In this document: positions 10,166 through 24,428 of the stretch, piece by piece
Position numbering within the stretch: the first letter of the stretch is position 1
How the letters are laid out: every line of letters starts with the position of its first letter
Origin: Cryphonectria parasitica EP155
Taxonomy: Eukaryota; Ascomycota; Sordariomycetes; Diaporthales; Cryphonectriaceae
Assembly (NCBI RefSeq): GCF_011745365.1
Contig: NW_024468909.1
Coordinates: forward strand, 3,472,001-3,536,000
Reading direction: 5' to 3'
Length of the DNA: 64,000 nt
The notes under the pieces: model-generated
What the model saw: only the letters and a program-made list of their open reading frames with translations
Told to the model about the DNA's origin: nothing
Database searches by the model: none
Program-made: the position numbers and the translations under genes

Positions 10166-13100
10166 GTGTGTTGTCCGAAAAGGTCGCCGATCCGGTCTGC
10201 GTGAGCGACACTGGAGCTTATCTCCACTTCTGCATCCAACAAGGTCAGACAGGCTTGCTGTCCATCTCGTGGGGAAAGATGTGAATAACAAGAGAAGGGA
10301 AATGGGACTAAAATATCTCCGTGGGTACTCCTGCCTTCTGTATGTTATTGGTTTTCTATTACTCCCGGCGCGCTATGGTACTGGCTTGCAGGTGATGGAG
10401 CAATACGGTGGAGCTACCAGACCCGAGGGTTTCTGGGTCTCTGGGAGCCGGGGTGTATACACACAGGGTAGGGTCGCCCATGCCTTTGAGTGGATCCCAT
10501 CTGCGGATGCTGCGATGGTTGGAAAGCTGGTGAAGCTAATGCTGAGTGATGTCCCGGAAGTCTCTGGTTCATCCTGCTGACCCGACAGTGCTCTGCTTGA
10601 TTGTATGACACTTTCCCTGGCCTGCCCAGATCTGAACACTGATCCGAAGGCTTCTGGCGGATTCCCAGAAAGGCCTCAGAAGAGAGCCACTCGCAGGCGA
10701 CTGGCTGGCTTGGCTGTCGGCTATGCACGAGGCGATAGTCCAAGATACATAGGAACCGGCAGCCATCAGGGAAGAAGACCCAATGTTGTGGTCTGCTGGG
10801 GGCTTTCTAGGCCGGGCTGTTGTCAAGGTACCTACCTGTACCTACATGGCACCTCGCACTCAATTCGCTGACTGGAAAACGGGAATAGGATTCTTTCGAA
10901 GGGGGGGGGGGGGGTGGCACCCCGGCTGTGCTTCCCCAGCAGCCATCGGCCTTCCAGATGTCAAAGCGGAGTCTGACAGGTAGCTGTTGACCAGTTGGGC
11001 CATCCAAGTTGCAACCCCAAGCTGTTGACCAAAGCATCCTTTTGACCCTTGCCAAAATGACAAGCATAGACGATTAAGCGACGTGTAGGAATTCAGATCC
11101 AGGGAGGGGGGTCGTTCCCGACTGATTTGAAAACTCACGGCAGGCATCCGTCTATAGAGAGAGTGATTGCAATTTTACATAGTGTCAAGTCAGGTCCTGG
11201 GGGCTGAAGCGAGGGGAATGTGGCAGCCTGCTTAGTACCTATAGGACATCAATATGTGTGGGCTATAGGTACTGTTGGTAACGCAGAGACGAATACCTCA
11301 ACTGTATCTTGCTGTAGGCACGGTGGTTCGAGACGAGGCGCAAATCATTGTTCTCGCCTCCTCCTCGGTACCTGCATGAGCCGAACAGATAGCCTGACCA
11401 AACTGACTGGCATAACAAATGGACGATGAGGGATGGTGATGGTTGCCCAACCCAATGCAACCAGAGATCTGCCAAACCTCAGCTTGGCGCATCGCGGTGC
11501 GGTACGCCACGCAAACAAATAGAGGGAGCGCAAGGTCGCCTGTCTCGGGAGCCCAGGGGACCTGATTGTGCAGGTACTGATTGGGGGAAGAAGAGTGGTG
11601 ATATGAAAGGGTCGAGCATGTGAGAACATACAAGTCGGCCATTTCTCTCTCACTCTTTCCCTCTCTCCCCCTCTTGGCTCATTGTCACCGCAGGCATCAT
11701 CATTGGCCTGCCCAAAATAGAAGAAAGAAGGGATATGTCCACACCGCGGCGAGCTTGCCAGGCGGACTGCGTATGACAAGGGCTCTCTAGCCAGTCGTAA
11801 ATGAATAGCGACTCGAGGGCGACAGGGGCGAGACCCGCGTGCGAGTAAGATATGTGCTGTGCGCAACCATCCTGAACTAGTAGAAAGGATCGATGAGATT
11901 AGGCCTGTGACCCTCTCCAACCACAGTGCCACCTAGAGCGTGGGAACCGAGAACCTGCCAGGGGTCTGGAATAGCGAGACAGACAGGGTCTTTATGCCAA
12001 GATACATGGTCCCCCCCGGACGAAGGCTGGGATGGGTGGATGGATGGATGGCGCAACGATGCACCAAGTATCAGAGTCGAAGAGTGGGAGTGACCCGCGG
12101 TGGTGGTAGTGTTCTCACTCCTCGTACCGGTACTTGTGAGATCCTGTGACCCCCTTTAGAGCGGTGACAGCGCCACATTTGTGGTCAGATACTATGACAC
12201 TGGCTGTTCTTTGGCCAGGACGGCGACATAGCTGACGTGAATAGTGCAAGGGGATGGGGGTTGGTTTTGAGGGGGGGGGGGGGAGGAGACTGAGAGAGAC
12301 GGTGAGCATCATTATCTCCTGCAGGAGAACGGTGCGCCCGACGGCGCTTCGACGCGGCAAATCGACACGTCAACACAGACGTAGACAAAGAGGCAGAAAC
12401 TAGCAAAGGAGCTAGGTAATGAGGCGAGCCAAGAGGCGGTGGTGCCCGTGATGGTGGTGGTAGCCAATGCATGGACAGATGCGGTGAGGTGAGGCTGGAG
12501 CCGTTGCTCGTCAGGCCTGCACAAGAGTGGATCTTGAAAAGGTAAAATGCTGCGTGGTCCCTCAATGCTGATGAACATCGAACGCACAGAAGCCCAAGAA
12601 CCAGATCCATCCATCTTTCGGCTGCAGCGGTGCCCACTGGATTATGGCGCTGATGCCTGTAGTGGTTGTACCCAGGGTGGGGTCTGTGACGGAACGGACG
12701 CCATGCACGAGGGGGGGGGGAGGGTGGGTGATGAGTGACCAACCCACGCACCCACGTACCCCTGGCCCCTGGGCAACCCACCTTGTTAAGCTCCTCCTGC
12801 ACAACGACGTCGGCGAAAGCCCCCCCCAGTGAGACTCTGTTGGGGGTGTGGGAGGACTCCACCCGCCATCCACGCCGATTGCGGTGAGGAAAGAGAGAGC
12901 GGGCCCGCTGCTGTCAACTGAAGTGGTGCTGGGTACGACTTGTTGACTCTCTTCGATCGCGAGGTGGTCACGCCATGGAACAGCAGTTGTGTGCAGGTTT
13001 AGAAGAGACTGCAGCAAAACGTAGCGATCGAAAGGGGTCAAGATTCAGCCACGGCCGCGTGTGTTTCGCTGAGCTGCAAAGACGCTGGATCCTGGGCGCC

Positions 13101-16100
13101 ATGAAGATGAAAAAAGAATCCTGGACACTTTTTTTTTTTTTAAGATGAGCTGCTGGGATGAAGACAGGCAGGTTATCTCGCACTTGCTGGTTGCTTTCAT
13201 TGCTTTCCCTTGCATTAAATTGTGAAGCTGTCCATAGTCATGTGAGGAGGAGGAGGGGTGTCGTTTCCCAGGCACCGCTTTGCACTGGGTGGGAAAGTTT
13301 GTTGTCGGTGGTGGATGCCCCAGACCCAACACTGAGCTGCTGCCGTACGTCGGAACCAGGCTTAGGTAATTCTCCAGCCCAGTAGTGCCTTCCTTCCGAC
13401 ATCTAATTGGCGGCCCACATCCCGGCTAGGTACTATGGCAGCTACCATCGTACTAGGCAAGGCTAAACTCATGTACTATACTCTTCTGGGTATGCCTGTT
13501 CTGTAGCAGGTACTCGGTACGTACCTGCCAGGCCTGATACCCATTTCAGTACTCTGATGGCAAGCTCCATCCGCGCGATGTTGCCATCTTCCGGGAACCT
13601 GAGATGAGCTCAATCTCTTGGCCAGGAATGGTTTCTGATCATTCCTTGCGTTGTCTTCGCATGATCCGTCATCCTCCCAATTAATCTCACCGCCAAGCTG
13701 GGTGACGGATCACATGTCGTTTCTGATATGAATCTAGCTTGATGACAGCCAACCGCCGTCGCCTTTGCACAGCCATCAAGTTCAAACAGGTGCCAGCACT
13801 TCACCCTATGAGATTTCCTGACGTGTACTGTCACGCACGCAGATAAGGACCGCAATTCGTCCCTCAGGCCTTGGCTCATCGGTGGCCACTGGTTCGATGA
13901 AGGATCTCGACACGAGAGCCACGTCATCGTACAAGAAGGGGGGGGGGTAAGGCAAGAAAAACAAAAGAGTCTCTGGCAGCTGACGATCCCACAAGCATCT
14001 CTCACAAAAGACAACAGATTTGGGCCATGAGGACATGGAAATGGCGGCCACGTCGCAGCCTAGAGTGTCTGCCGGCAGCACGCAAGCATGGCACTACAGT
14101 GGTTGTTGGCAATGGACTGGAGAAAGTTAAATCGCTAATCTGCCGGCTTTTGCAGCCCAACGTGGTGAGTGGATCAAAGGCGCCTGCAGACCATATGCGA
14201 ACCCAGCTCTAACGCATCCCGGCGGCTTGGATCCGGCACCCAAGCAAGCAGCGTCCAAACCCTGGCGATGTTGTCATGCGGCGGCCCCCTTTTTTTGGGT
14301 CAGGGCCATCCTGGTTCTCCCACCCGTGTTCGCTGATGAACAAAAGAGGAAGATGGACAAGAAGGAGGGAAAGGAAGAGAAAGAAAGAAAAGAAAGAAAA
14401 AAAGAATGGGCCTCTCTGGAACCAGAGCATGGTAGCAGATGCCGCTATAGACGCTCATGATGGTGCCAGGGCCCACAGATCGATCACAGTATGCGTACGG
14501 CTCAAAAGAAGAAGAACAAATACGGATGCTGGTCCGTCATCCGCGCCTTGTTCGTCAAGGTCATGGGCATCGGGGGTCAATGACCTGCAGAGATGTGACC
14601 CACCGACAACCATCGCTAGCCAATGTCAATGTTTCATGTCGGCTAATACCGTTGCCGAGACTCCGAATGCATGTCTGGCAGTTGGGAGCATGTCTGGGCT
14701 CATGCAAGGGCCGGCCACGAGTCTGTTGACCACCTGCGGCCCAATGCGCGGCCCAAGACACCACCTTGCGGTATACTCACACTCACTCATCGTACTGGCG
14801 GCCGGAGGGCTCCGTGGACCGCTCTGCAACGGATTGGTGGCCTCTGCCGCGCACCACACTGTTCCGTCTGGGCCGAACAAGGGGCATCTTGTGCCGAGCA
14901 GGTACGGGACAAGTGTCTCTCATTTTTGGGTGACACAGAAAATGGCTTGGGACTGATATGACCTGGGATGACCAATTGACCAGGGAGTCGCGTGGCCGGG
15001 GAACTTAAAAAAAGGATTCTCCACTCGCAGGTCATGTCGGCTACGCGATGGTGTGCCTCGCGGAAATTGCGTCAACAGAGTCGGCGGCGCCAGAGGGATC
15101 CGCATTCAATGTACTATGTAAGATTGCGAAAACTCAAAAAATGCGACCTCGAGTCTCGAATCTCGAACCGGCAGACAAGCAACGAGGATCAACGTACGAT
15201 CTTCATTCAAGCAACCGTGGTGCTGCTGCTATTGTTCTATCCACTCTGCAAGGTGCCAATGCTCGGTAGACCTGACCGGGCTCAGGGTCTGTCTTTCTTT
15301 GTCCCAACGGGCGGCTATTAGCATGAACACTTGGGGGCCTTCGGAGGGCGAGCTCGGGCGGCCGCAAGACGTCGCCGCCTGCCTCGTACACATGCATGAC
15401 AGCATTTCAAGGACTCAACGCGGGCCGTCCCTGGGACGCCGTCCAGCTTCGTCGGTCTAATAGTCTTCTCGAGGTCAGGATGCCCTTGACCAGCGGCATA
15501 TGTAGCAATATTGGGACACACCTGGTCCAAATCATACCATGGTACAGGTACAATTTTGGCAGCAATACTGGGCTTGGCTCACAATTTACCAGCGACGGCT
15601 CCAAAGCTATAGCTATGTCGTATTTTCTCATGGAGCAAGGTCCTTCCATGTCCCTTGACAACCCCCCTCCCCTCCCCCTCCTCCCGTGGCTATCGAGCCG
15701 GGCGTGCCGGGGTGAGCCACAGTTGTGATTTAAGGTGGAAGCGAGTACCATTGGAGTGGGCGTGAGCGATGAGTTGCAGGTATTGCATGCAGCACGCAAT
15801 GCATGGATGGGTGCATGGCAAGGAGGACTGGGGCTACAGGAACGAGATGATGGGCTCCGTTCTTCCCATGCCCAGCGAGCGAACCGTGTGCCTGGTTATA
15901 TTGGTCTGGTTAATGCCAGGGCTCACCGGTGAGTTATGATCTGTTACACGAATTCCTGGAATTTTAAACTCAACTCACCATCCCAGGATGTAATGCATGT
16001 CGCTTACCGAAATATAGATGAATCGTCCCGTAGGTCATTTGGAATACCGTGTCTGGAGCGTGAGAACGTGCCCAACCCCATCATTCTTCGAAACCTGAAC

Positions 16101-18147
16101 GAACTCGGGACCTGCTGTAAGCTCCCGCGTTGGTGACACGGCGTCCCGTCTCCCTTTGGGGCCGCGGCTGGGCCAGATAATGGAGGGACCTACACTGTGT
16201 CGTAGAATGAAATCCTCCGGCTGGTGTTGCCTTGCAGGAAATTAAAGTCGAGACTCGACACTTGATCGGTGGACCACCTGGGATAGTTACTATGAAAGCG
16301 CAGGCTGACATGGGAGGACGACAAGAATGCTAGCTGCCACTTGTGCCTTGAATTGTAAACCACGGCGACATCCGGGGCTTGTCGAAAAAAAAGCAACTAT
16401 GAGACATGACGCCAATTTCTTCAGCACGCATGCTAACGGTCATCTCCCATGTGCAGTAATGTATTATACGTCAGACCCTCAAGGGCAAGAAAACGGCGTA
16501 CCACAAAAAGAAAGAGAAACAAAGAAAAAGAAAAAAAAAACACCTTTTTTTTCTTCTTTGGCTCATTTGCTAGGGTTTTTATGAAGTCCCTCAAGGGTCT
16601 GACCTACGCCGACGGAAATCTCATCCAGGACCTGGCATTCATTCCCGGACGCTATGCGTCGAAACGTTCGTAGGATTGTTCCTCCTCCCCTGCCTAAAGC
16701 AATAGAAGAGTTCTACTGCGCCTCAACCACTCCTCTAATTGATGCGCAAGGTCTATGGTATGGTTCCTGCGACCTGAGACTTACTTATCGAGCCCCCGTC
16801 CCTCCCCCCTAATTTTCCCTCGATTTTGAATGGTGGAAGGTGTCGCGCTTTGGCACTTTACGTTGGCGCAGGTCTCACAGCTCTGCCTCCAGGGGTGTCT
16901 CTTGTGTGTCACAAGGAGGTGACCAGCAGGTCATACGCGGCAAGGCTTGTTAACCAAACAGCTTCATAAATGAAGCAATGATTACGTCGCATTGTAAAAG
17001 AATGTCTCCGATGCAGTGGAAGGATGCCACAGCAGGGGGCCACCGGGGTGTGGGCGCCCGGGGGGGAGGGGGCAGGTTGGCCGGATAGTAGGGCCAGAAA
17101 TCACCAGAGGCGATCTTCATTTTCCTTGGCTCGTGACGCCAACATGAAGAAATCTCGCCCGTCTTCTAGGTCAGGTGGTTTTAAGATGAGCTGCATGGGT
17201 CAGAGTTCCATTGGCGAGAGATTGCTCCTGAACGCTCAGGTGAGGATGGGCGGAACAAGGGAGGCTGGTTTTTTGAAGGCATCACGCATTCTCGATTAGG
17301 AAACCCAAGGGCCGGAATTGTCGGCGCGTGAGCTTCTTCTCTGCAGGGTTTGGTACAGGATCCATTTTATCCATATCACTTGTACTCTACAGTGGCAGAA
17401 AGCAACACATGGTGCCCGGAGCCCGCTTGGTGCTGGGGCGCCCGGAGCCCCGTGAACAGATGGGATATTTACGGGACCCAGGCCCGCTTTTCCCGCGGCC
17501 GATTTTGCTTCACAAACCGCCTAAACGCCAGCGTGGAAGCTTTCCATCATCGTGCACCGCAAAAACCCAGACATTGAGATCCTCCAGCTAGCACCCAAGA
17601 CCGTATATCAACCTTCCTTTGGCCAACCCTCTGCCGGATGCAGTGATCATTCCCCAGCCAAGCTTGGTCTTGAACTTGACTCACGCTCTCTGTCTCTCTC
17701 TCTCTCTCTGCCTCCATCTCCCCCCCCCCCCTCTCTCTATCTTTGTCGTCAGAGCTGCAGCTGAGCTGAGCTGTCACACGATCAGGTGTCACGCCTAGCG
17801 TTGAGCAAGACCACACGGGTCGGAAATTGAGCCGAGTCGCTCGATTATCTGACGGCAGCCGCATCGAGCACTCTCGCTCGGGCCTCAACCTAGAGCGGGT
17901 CACCCGTGACACGGCATCAGACTGACATCTGCCGTGAATCCTTTCACCAGGAGGAGCAGCAGCAGCAGTAGCTGCAACGGCGGCAGCAACGGTAGCGAAG
18001 CGGATACAAGCACGGCAGCCTTCGTCCCGTGGCTGATCACGAACGAAAAAGCCAAAGAAGAACAAATTCTGCAACACAAGTCAGTCAGTGAGTGAGTCGG
18101 CCTCGGTCACGCATCAAGCTACGGCCGGACAGACAGACACACACAGG
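9008..18147. other. 9.1-kb stretch without a supported gene
   Basis: The longest gene-free span in the window. Open frames up to ~226 codons exist on both strands (for example 12185-12862 minus, 14276-14956 plus) but have random composition, no recognisable motif and no matching splice structure. It contains a (TC)n microsatellite (10125-10161), G runs at 10901-10914, 12271-12283, 12711-12720 and 13938-13947, a T13 run (13129-13141) and a C12 run (17720-17731). Composition is not AT-rich and no transposon ends, LTRs or transposase fragments are seen. It presumably includes the divergent promoters of the bZIP gene and the SMP-30-like gene. A 30-codon frame at 16580-16672 has gene-like codon use but no other support. 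Confidence 0.5.
10125..10161. repeat. (TC)n microsatellite
   Basis: About 18 perfect TC dinucleotides in intergenic DNA. Confidence 0.95.
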
Positions 18148-19370
18148 ATGGCTGGACAAAGCTTGCAGCAGGAATGGACGGTCGGCGAGCCGTACCTCAA
18201 CCTACACTGCAAGTTGGGAGAAGGGCCGTACTACGAGGAGGCCTCCAACAGCCTGCGGTTTGTGGACATCATCAGCAAGCGGGTGCACACCGTGTCCCTG
18301 ACCGAGGGGCCCGAGTCCGTCAAGACCATCCAGCTGGACACACCTGTCACCGTCACGGCGGATGTAGAGGGCCACGATCCGCAGGAGAAGATTCTCATCG
18401 GCGCCAAGTACGGCCTTGCGCTGCTGGACCGCACGACGGGGACCTATGATTACGTCGTCAAGTTCGCTGCGGTCGACGGGCAGGAGAATGACCGCCTGAG
18501 GAGCAATGATGGCGCCGTCGACCTCCACGGCCGCTTCTGGCTGGGCTGCATGACTGATTTTGGGATGGGCGATGTCTTGGCTGAAGGTTGGTTCTCTTTT
18601 TCTTCTTCTCTTGTCCTTCCCTCCTCACACAGGGAATATCTCCCCTCCTCGCCATGCTGAACCTTGAAACACCGTTTCGGACCGAGATTTGCATTGCGCC
18701 AGGTAGATGCTTCGCTGTCACACACATCGTGGTCAACCTGCGACAGGATGCATCAAGACCAAGCCCGGGAGCGGGGGAAGGGAGGTCATAGTGCTGTTCT
18801 GTCCTGCCACCGTACTGCAACAGCAGCTGTACCGTAGAATCACGATTCGCTGACATGAATTTTTGGCCTACAGGAGGGATCTACCTTTTCAACGGCCAGA
18901 ACAAGGCTGGGAACGCCGAGAAAATCGTGTCTGACCTGAGCATCCCAAACACGATCAGTTTCTCTCCCGACAACAAGACTCTGTACTATACGCACTCGTC
19001 CGGCAGGATCGTGTACGCCTACGACTACTCGCTCAGCGACGGCAGCGTGACCAACCACCGGGTCTTCTACAAGCACGAAGGCCCCGGTGAGCCCGACGGG
19101 CACCGCATCGACAAGGACGGCAACATGTGGCACAGCGTCTACGGCGAGAGCCGCGTGCTGAAGATCTCGCCCGAGGGCAAGCTGGTCGGGCAGATCAATT
19201 TGCCGACCAAGAATATCACCTGCTGCGAATTCGTGGGAACGGAGCTGTTCATCACCACGGCGAATGATGATGGAGGGGAAGGGAAGAGCAAGGAGCTCGG
19301 AGGCGCACTGTTCCGGATTGATGTCGGGACCACGGGCCTGAAGCCCTTCCAATTCAAGATGGTCGGCTAA
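18148..19370 (+). CDS. SMP-30/gluconolactonase/LRE-like hydrolase
   Basis: Two exons, join(18148..18586, 18874..19370), 311 aa, the usual size for this six-bladed beta-propeller family. Members hydrolyse sugar lactones (gluconolactonase, regucalcin) using one divalent metal. The expected metal ligands can be seen: Glu25 in LGEGPYY, Asn172 in IPNTISFSPD, and Asp221 in GEPDGHRID. The blade motif NDGAVDLHGRFWLG, with the usual N-D-G-x-x-D pattern, also fits. No signal peptide is evident, so it is probably cytosolic. The open frame reaches a GTG at 18088; I chose the ATG at 18148, after which the protein begins with family-like sequence. The donor is GTTGGT, weaker than others in the window, but the joint restores the LAEGGIYLF frame exactly. 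The substrate is not determinable. Confidence 0.88.
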
Positions 19371-20452
19371 AGTGAGGAAAAAAGAGAAGGGGGGGGGGGT
19401 GTGGTTGGGGGAATGCCGCTGTGTGTGGAAAGTATTGTCTTGGACACCCTGCAACGTCACATCTCACAGTCACGGACTCCCTTCTATGTTGAAATGTGTA
19501 TAGTGGGAGGGGGGGGGGATGTATGAATCTATACATCTAGATCTAGATCTATACAGTATTTATCCATCTATACTTCCCATAGCATCGGGAAAGGGGGGTT
19601 GTTGGTACAACTGGGGTTTTCTTGCAGTTGCCGTCACAGCCTCAGTTGCATAGTCATCCATTTTCTCACACCTGTAAACATGGAAATGTTAAAGTATATT
19701 TATATTCATGTAACAATACTTTATATCACCGCATTTATAAGTTTAGGATGGTCTCATCCGTCTGACTCGATTTAAAGCTTGTCTTATCAGATTCTCATTC
19801 TGAATCAACATTTTTTTTCTCTTTCACTCAATTTTTTTTTTGGGGGGGGGAACATGTAATGGGAGGGGAGGTAAAAATGAAAGAAAGAAAGAAAAAAAGA
19901 GGGGGGGGGGCCTTGAGGGGTTGGAATCAATCACCCCAAGAGGTGGGCGGCTTGTTGCAGGCTCTCTCAGTGGCTGATGAATAAGCTGCTGCATCGTCCC
20001 TTCCTTGGCCCAGGAGATGGAAGACCTCTTGCCTCTTCAATCCTCAACAAACAGGAAAGAGCAATTTACATACAACACTTGCAGCCCAGAAAATTCTACT
20101 CAGAATGTTGCGGCATGACAACCCAATTTGACAAATAGGCACACATCCAAGAAAAGAGCAACTGGTCCCCACATCACATACATCTCAGAGTTTGCTGGAC
20201 AACCTGTCTGTGAGCTTGTCTCTTGTTTTCTTTCTTGCTCAAGGACCACCAATAAACACACACAACACACGACAGACAGCCCCTCGACAACTTTGCGACA
20301 GAAAAATTTGCCCTTACTCCAAGGGAGGAATTTCTTGCCGTACACCATCAACGGATATCTGGGGTTGGGCTGACGCCCTGGGCATACAATCTGAATACTA
20401 CAAACGTCGTTTTTGGGGTGACCAAGACAGTTGACGAGTCTCTCTCTCAATA
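19371..20452. other. Intergenic, 1.1 kb
   Basis: 3' flank of the SMP-30-like gene and promoter of the methyltransferase gene. G runs lie at 19389-19399, 19509-19518 and 19901-19910, with a 9-G run at 19842-19850. A palindromic ATCTAGATCTAGAT lies near 19536-19550. No gene seen. Confidence 0.6.
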
Positions 20453-21527
<1,075 letters not shown>

Positions 21528-22213
21528 AAAGGGGGAGAGAAAGCAAGCAGTTGCAACGGGTGTGTTGCTCTGGGTTTCAAATCTCCCCTGAGGACATGCT
21601 GGGTCCGAACTTGTACAAGCTATCGGCCCGGGCATGTTTGTCGCGGGCAGGTGCAGGGCGAAATGACAGTATCTATTAGCAAATTGTCTTCCCGGCTGAG
21701 GACATCCATACAGCAGTCCACTATTCATACCGACCACGATGGTTCTAGAATCTGTATCATTGCATCAGACCCGGTGATTAACTCTTTTCGACCTAGCCAG
21801 CAGCGAGATCCTACAGCAGCACGCATCCTCCATCTCTTACCCTCTGTCATCTGAAAAAGACTAGCTGCCCGGAAACATGATTCAACCAACCATCAGAGAC
21901 CATGTGTTGTGTGTGTTTTTGGTGATGAAGGAGGGAGGACATGGCCGTTCGCTCCCTTCGTTAGTATTCCGTAGGACAAGCATTCTTCAATGGAGCCAGA
22001 TGCATAGATCACTTGGCGAGGGACAAACCCTGTGGTAGCTGAGGGTCTCAGATTTCTTGTTTTGGGACTTCTCAAGTCATTGATCAACCTTGATCACGGG
22101 TATTATGATTATCCAAAGGAAATAATAATAAAAACCAATCAGACCACCATACGCCATACGATGCAGCGGAATAGAAAGCGAGAGGAGAAAGCAACCTATA
22201 ATACCTATCAAAT
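21528..22213. other. Convergent intergenic region, 0.7 kb
   Basis: Lies between the 3' ends of the methyltransferase (+) and LMBR1-like (-) genes, so it should hold both poly(A) signals. No coding frame of note. Confidence 0.6.
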
Positions 22214-24428
22214 TTACAATCGGATCCTACCATCTCCGCCGTTGCCACCAAACCAACGCCTTATATCAAAGTCAGGACCACCACCGGCACCGCTCCTAGA
22301 CGATTCCCCCCGCTCATGATGATTATTACCTTCGTTGTCCATCCATTTCGGCTTCTTGGTGATCTCCTGCAGCCACTTGGGCGTATCGATCGTGTCCACC
22401 GTGTTCTTGATCCGGGTCCCCAGGGAGGTGAAGAAGTTGTCATCGTCCTCCTCGTCCCCCTCGGGGTCCAGACCGCGCTGCTGCCTCGGGCCGAGCCTCC
22501 TGGAGCTGCTACCAGCAGGGCCAGAAGCAGATGCCAAGGTACCGGCATTAGGAGACATTCCCAGCGGGGTGGAGGGGCTGCCGATCCGGTTCGGGGCGCT
22601 GGGAATCGATCGGATGGGGGCGGCAGACCTGTCTCCGGATCCCGCCGCGCCTGGCAGTGACCTCGAAATGGACGTCCCGTTCAGCTCACGCTCGATCAGG
22701 TCCCGACCCTCACGCCAGTTTCCTGAACCGTAGGCACCCAATTCATTCTCTTCATCCTCGTCGATGATATCTGCCAGACCAATTGTTCGCTTCACCTTGC
22801 CGTACAGGCCAAAGAGGGTGGCGCAGACGGGGAGGAGGATGAACAACGGGAAGAGCCTGTTGAACCAGCTTCCCAGAGACGTCAGGTCAATCAAACGACC
22901 GAGGAAGTCGTAAAATGTTGTCTTCTCATAGATGTCCCTGGAGAGGAACGTGATGAAGTTGTATGCCAGGGGCACGCTGAGCCTCGCAACGTACGAGGCG
23001 TACCAGAATGCGGACTCATGGGCAGTGTTGCGCCAGACCAGGGCCCGACCACGCCAGACCTTGACCTCGGTGATGGAGATCAGCGCGGCAGCGCACATAT
23101 AGCTTAGCCATAACGCTGCGATGAGCTGGCCAGGAAAGCCAACCTGTCCCTTGTCGCCCGTCCAGTGATGCACCACACTCACGCGGATGACCGAGAGTTT
23201 GACAAGTGCGGCTGGCCCTGCCTTGACAATCTCGGACCAGATAATGCAAGCTGAGGCCAGGGCTAGCAGACCACCAAAACCCAGTCTCACCGTGGGCATC
23301 ACGTGAAAGTGAAGGAGATATCTCGTGTAGGGTGTCAGGATGGTCAGACGCTCCCACCACGAAGCATGGGGCGCAGCGCGACCAAAGTCCAGCTTCTTGG
23401 AGGGTCCGCAGTCTAGGATAGCCTGCGCCTTGGCGGCGTCCCGCAGCAGTCTGTTCCACTCGTTGACGTAGCGCGATCGCGCATGCCGCGCCCTGTTGAG
23501 CGCTCTTGTGAGCTCCGCCATGTATTTCTCGGTGATGACAGTGGGGACACGCCTGGTGGCAGCTGCACCGATGGCCGTCTGTGGTCTCGGCTGTGCCTCG
23601 GGAAGGTTTGTGAGGTCCATCAGCTCCTCGATCCAGTCCTGGAAGTCCAGGGCAGTCCCGGTCTTGCGCCGGCTCAACTCGGCCACCTGGTTCTCCAGCT
23701 CTTCGAGTGCGGTCTCTGCATCCTCCATCTGCTCGTGTAACTTGGGCGCTTGTTGTTGTAACCGGCGAAGCCGGCCGCTGATGCTGGCGTTGCGGATCAG
23801 ACTTCGAGGGATGGACACGAGGCCGTGGCCCATGAGATAGATAGCCAACACCAAACCCCAGCAGTACGCAAGGGCCATGACGGGACTCTTGAGAGAATCG
23901 AGGTGGATGCCGTAGGAAACGAGGACGTAGACAAATGCGAGTATTCCGAAGCCAAAGATCATGGCGTAGTACTGGGCGTTGGACCGCAACGAGTACATCA
24001 ACTTGCCCTTGGGTTCTCGATAACCGGCGTCGGAGTACTCGGCAAGGATGGGGAGAGTGAACCTGCAGCTCTGGAGTCAGCGAATAGGTGCTCAACGAGG
24101 ATGAGAGATCATGCGCCTCGTACCATGTGAGCACGAATGTGAGCCAGTAGGCGATGCGCCAACATGTCTGGACGACCCTCTGGGGCAGCCAGATGCCTCT
24201 TGTCGCCTCGTCATCGGTCTGGGCGCTCGACGCCAGATCTATGGGCACGAGCAGGACGATTCCAGCTGGTAGCCATAGCGCGAAGAAGACGGTGACAAGG
24301 ACGAAGGCTGGAGTGCTCCGGAGAGGGAGGTAGAAGCGGAGGATCAGGAGGACGAGGATGGAAAGGACGAGAAGCGCGAGCGCCCAAAACACTTCGGAGC
24401 CCACGGCCGAACCTGCGCTTGCTATCAT
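22214..24428 (-). CDS. LMBR1 domain-containing membrane protein (LMBD2-like)
   Basis: Two exons, complement(join(22214..24062, 24124..24428)), 717 aa. The LMBR1 family comprises multi-pass membrane proteins of the lipocalin-receptor type. The N-terminal exon gives an extracellular start then two hydrophobic segments (VFWALALLVLSILVLLILRF; FVLVTVFFALWLPAGIVLL), followed by the typical PIDLASS. The splice joint rebuilds VLTWFTLPILAEYSDAGY, a strongly conserved block of the LMBD2 branch. Further membrane segments follow, then a long cytoplasmic coiled coil (about residues 200-260), four or five more hydrophobic helices, and a disordered C-terminal tail of ~170 residues rich in Ser/Pro/Gly/Arg. 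The frame extends upstream to a TTG; the ATG at 24428 is the first good start. In animals LMBD2 is tied to GPCR signalling; the fungal role is not established. Confidence 0.88.

Noticed and set aside
12185..12862. 225-codon minus-strand open frame in the gene-free stretch
   Set aside because: Pro/Ser/His-rich translation without any motif, crossed by homopolymer runs; typical of chance frames in GC-balanced DNA.
14276..14956. 226-codon plus-strand open frame
   Set aside because: Starts in a purine-rich tract giving a Lys/Glu/Arg run and then random composition; no homology-like pattern.
15120..15200. Sequence resembling a tRNA T-arm (TCTCGAACCGG on the + strand)
   Set aside because: Reverse strand gives GGTTCGAGATT, but no acceptor stem, D-arm or anticodon arm can be paired around it.
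16580..16672. 30-codon frame (MKSLKGLTYADG...) with C-biased codons
   Set aside because: Too short to support, with no flanking exons that join in frame. Mentioned in the gene-free region only.
17547..18077. 176-codon minus-strand frame just upstream of the SMP-30-like gene
   Set aside because: Ala/Arg/Ser-rich from CAG/CTC repeats, no motif, and located in the expected promoter.
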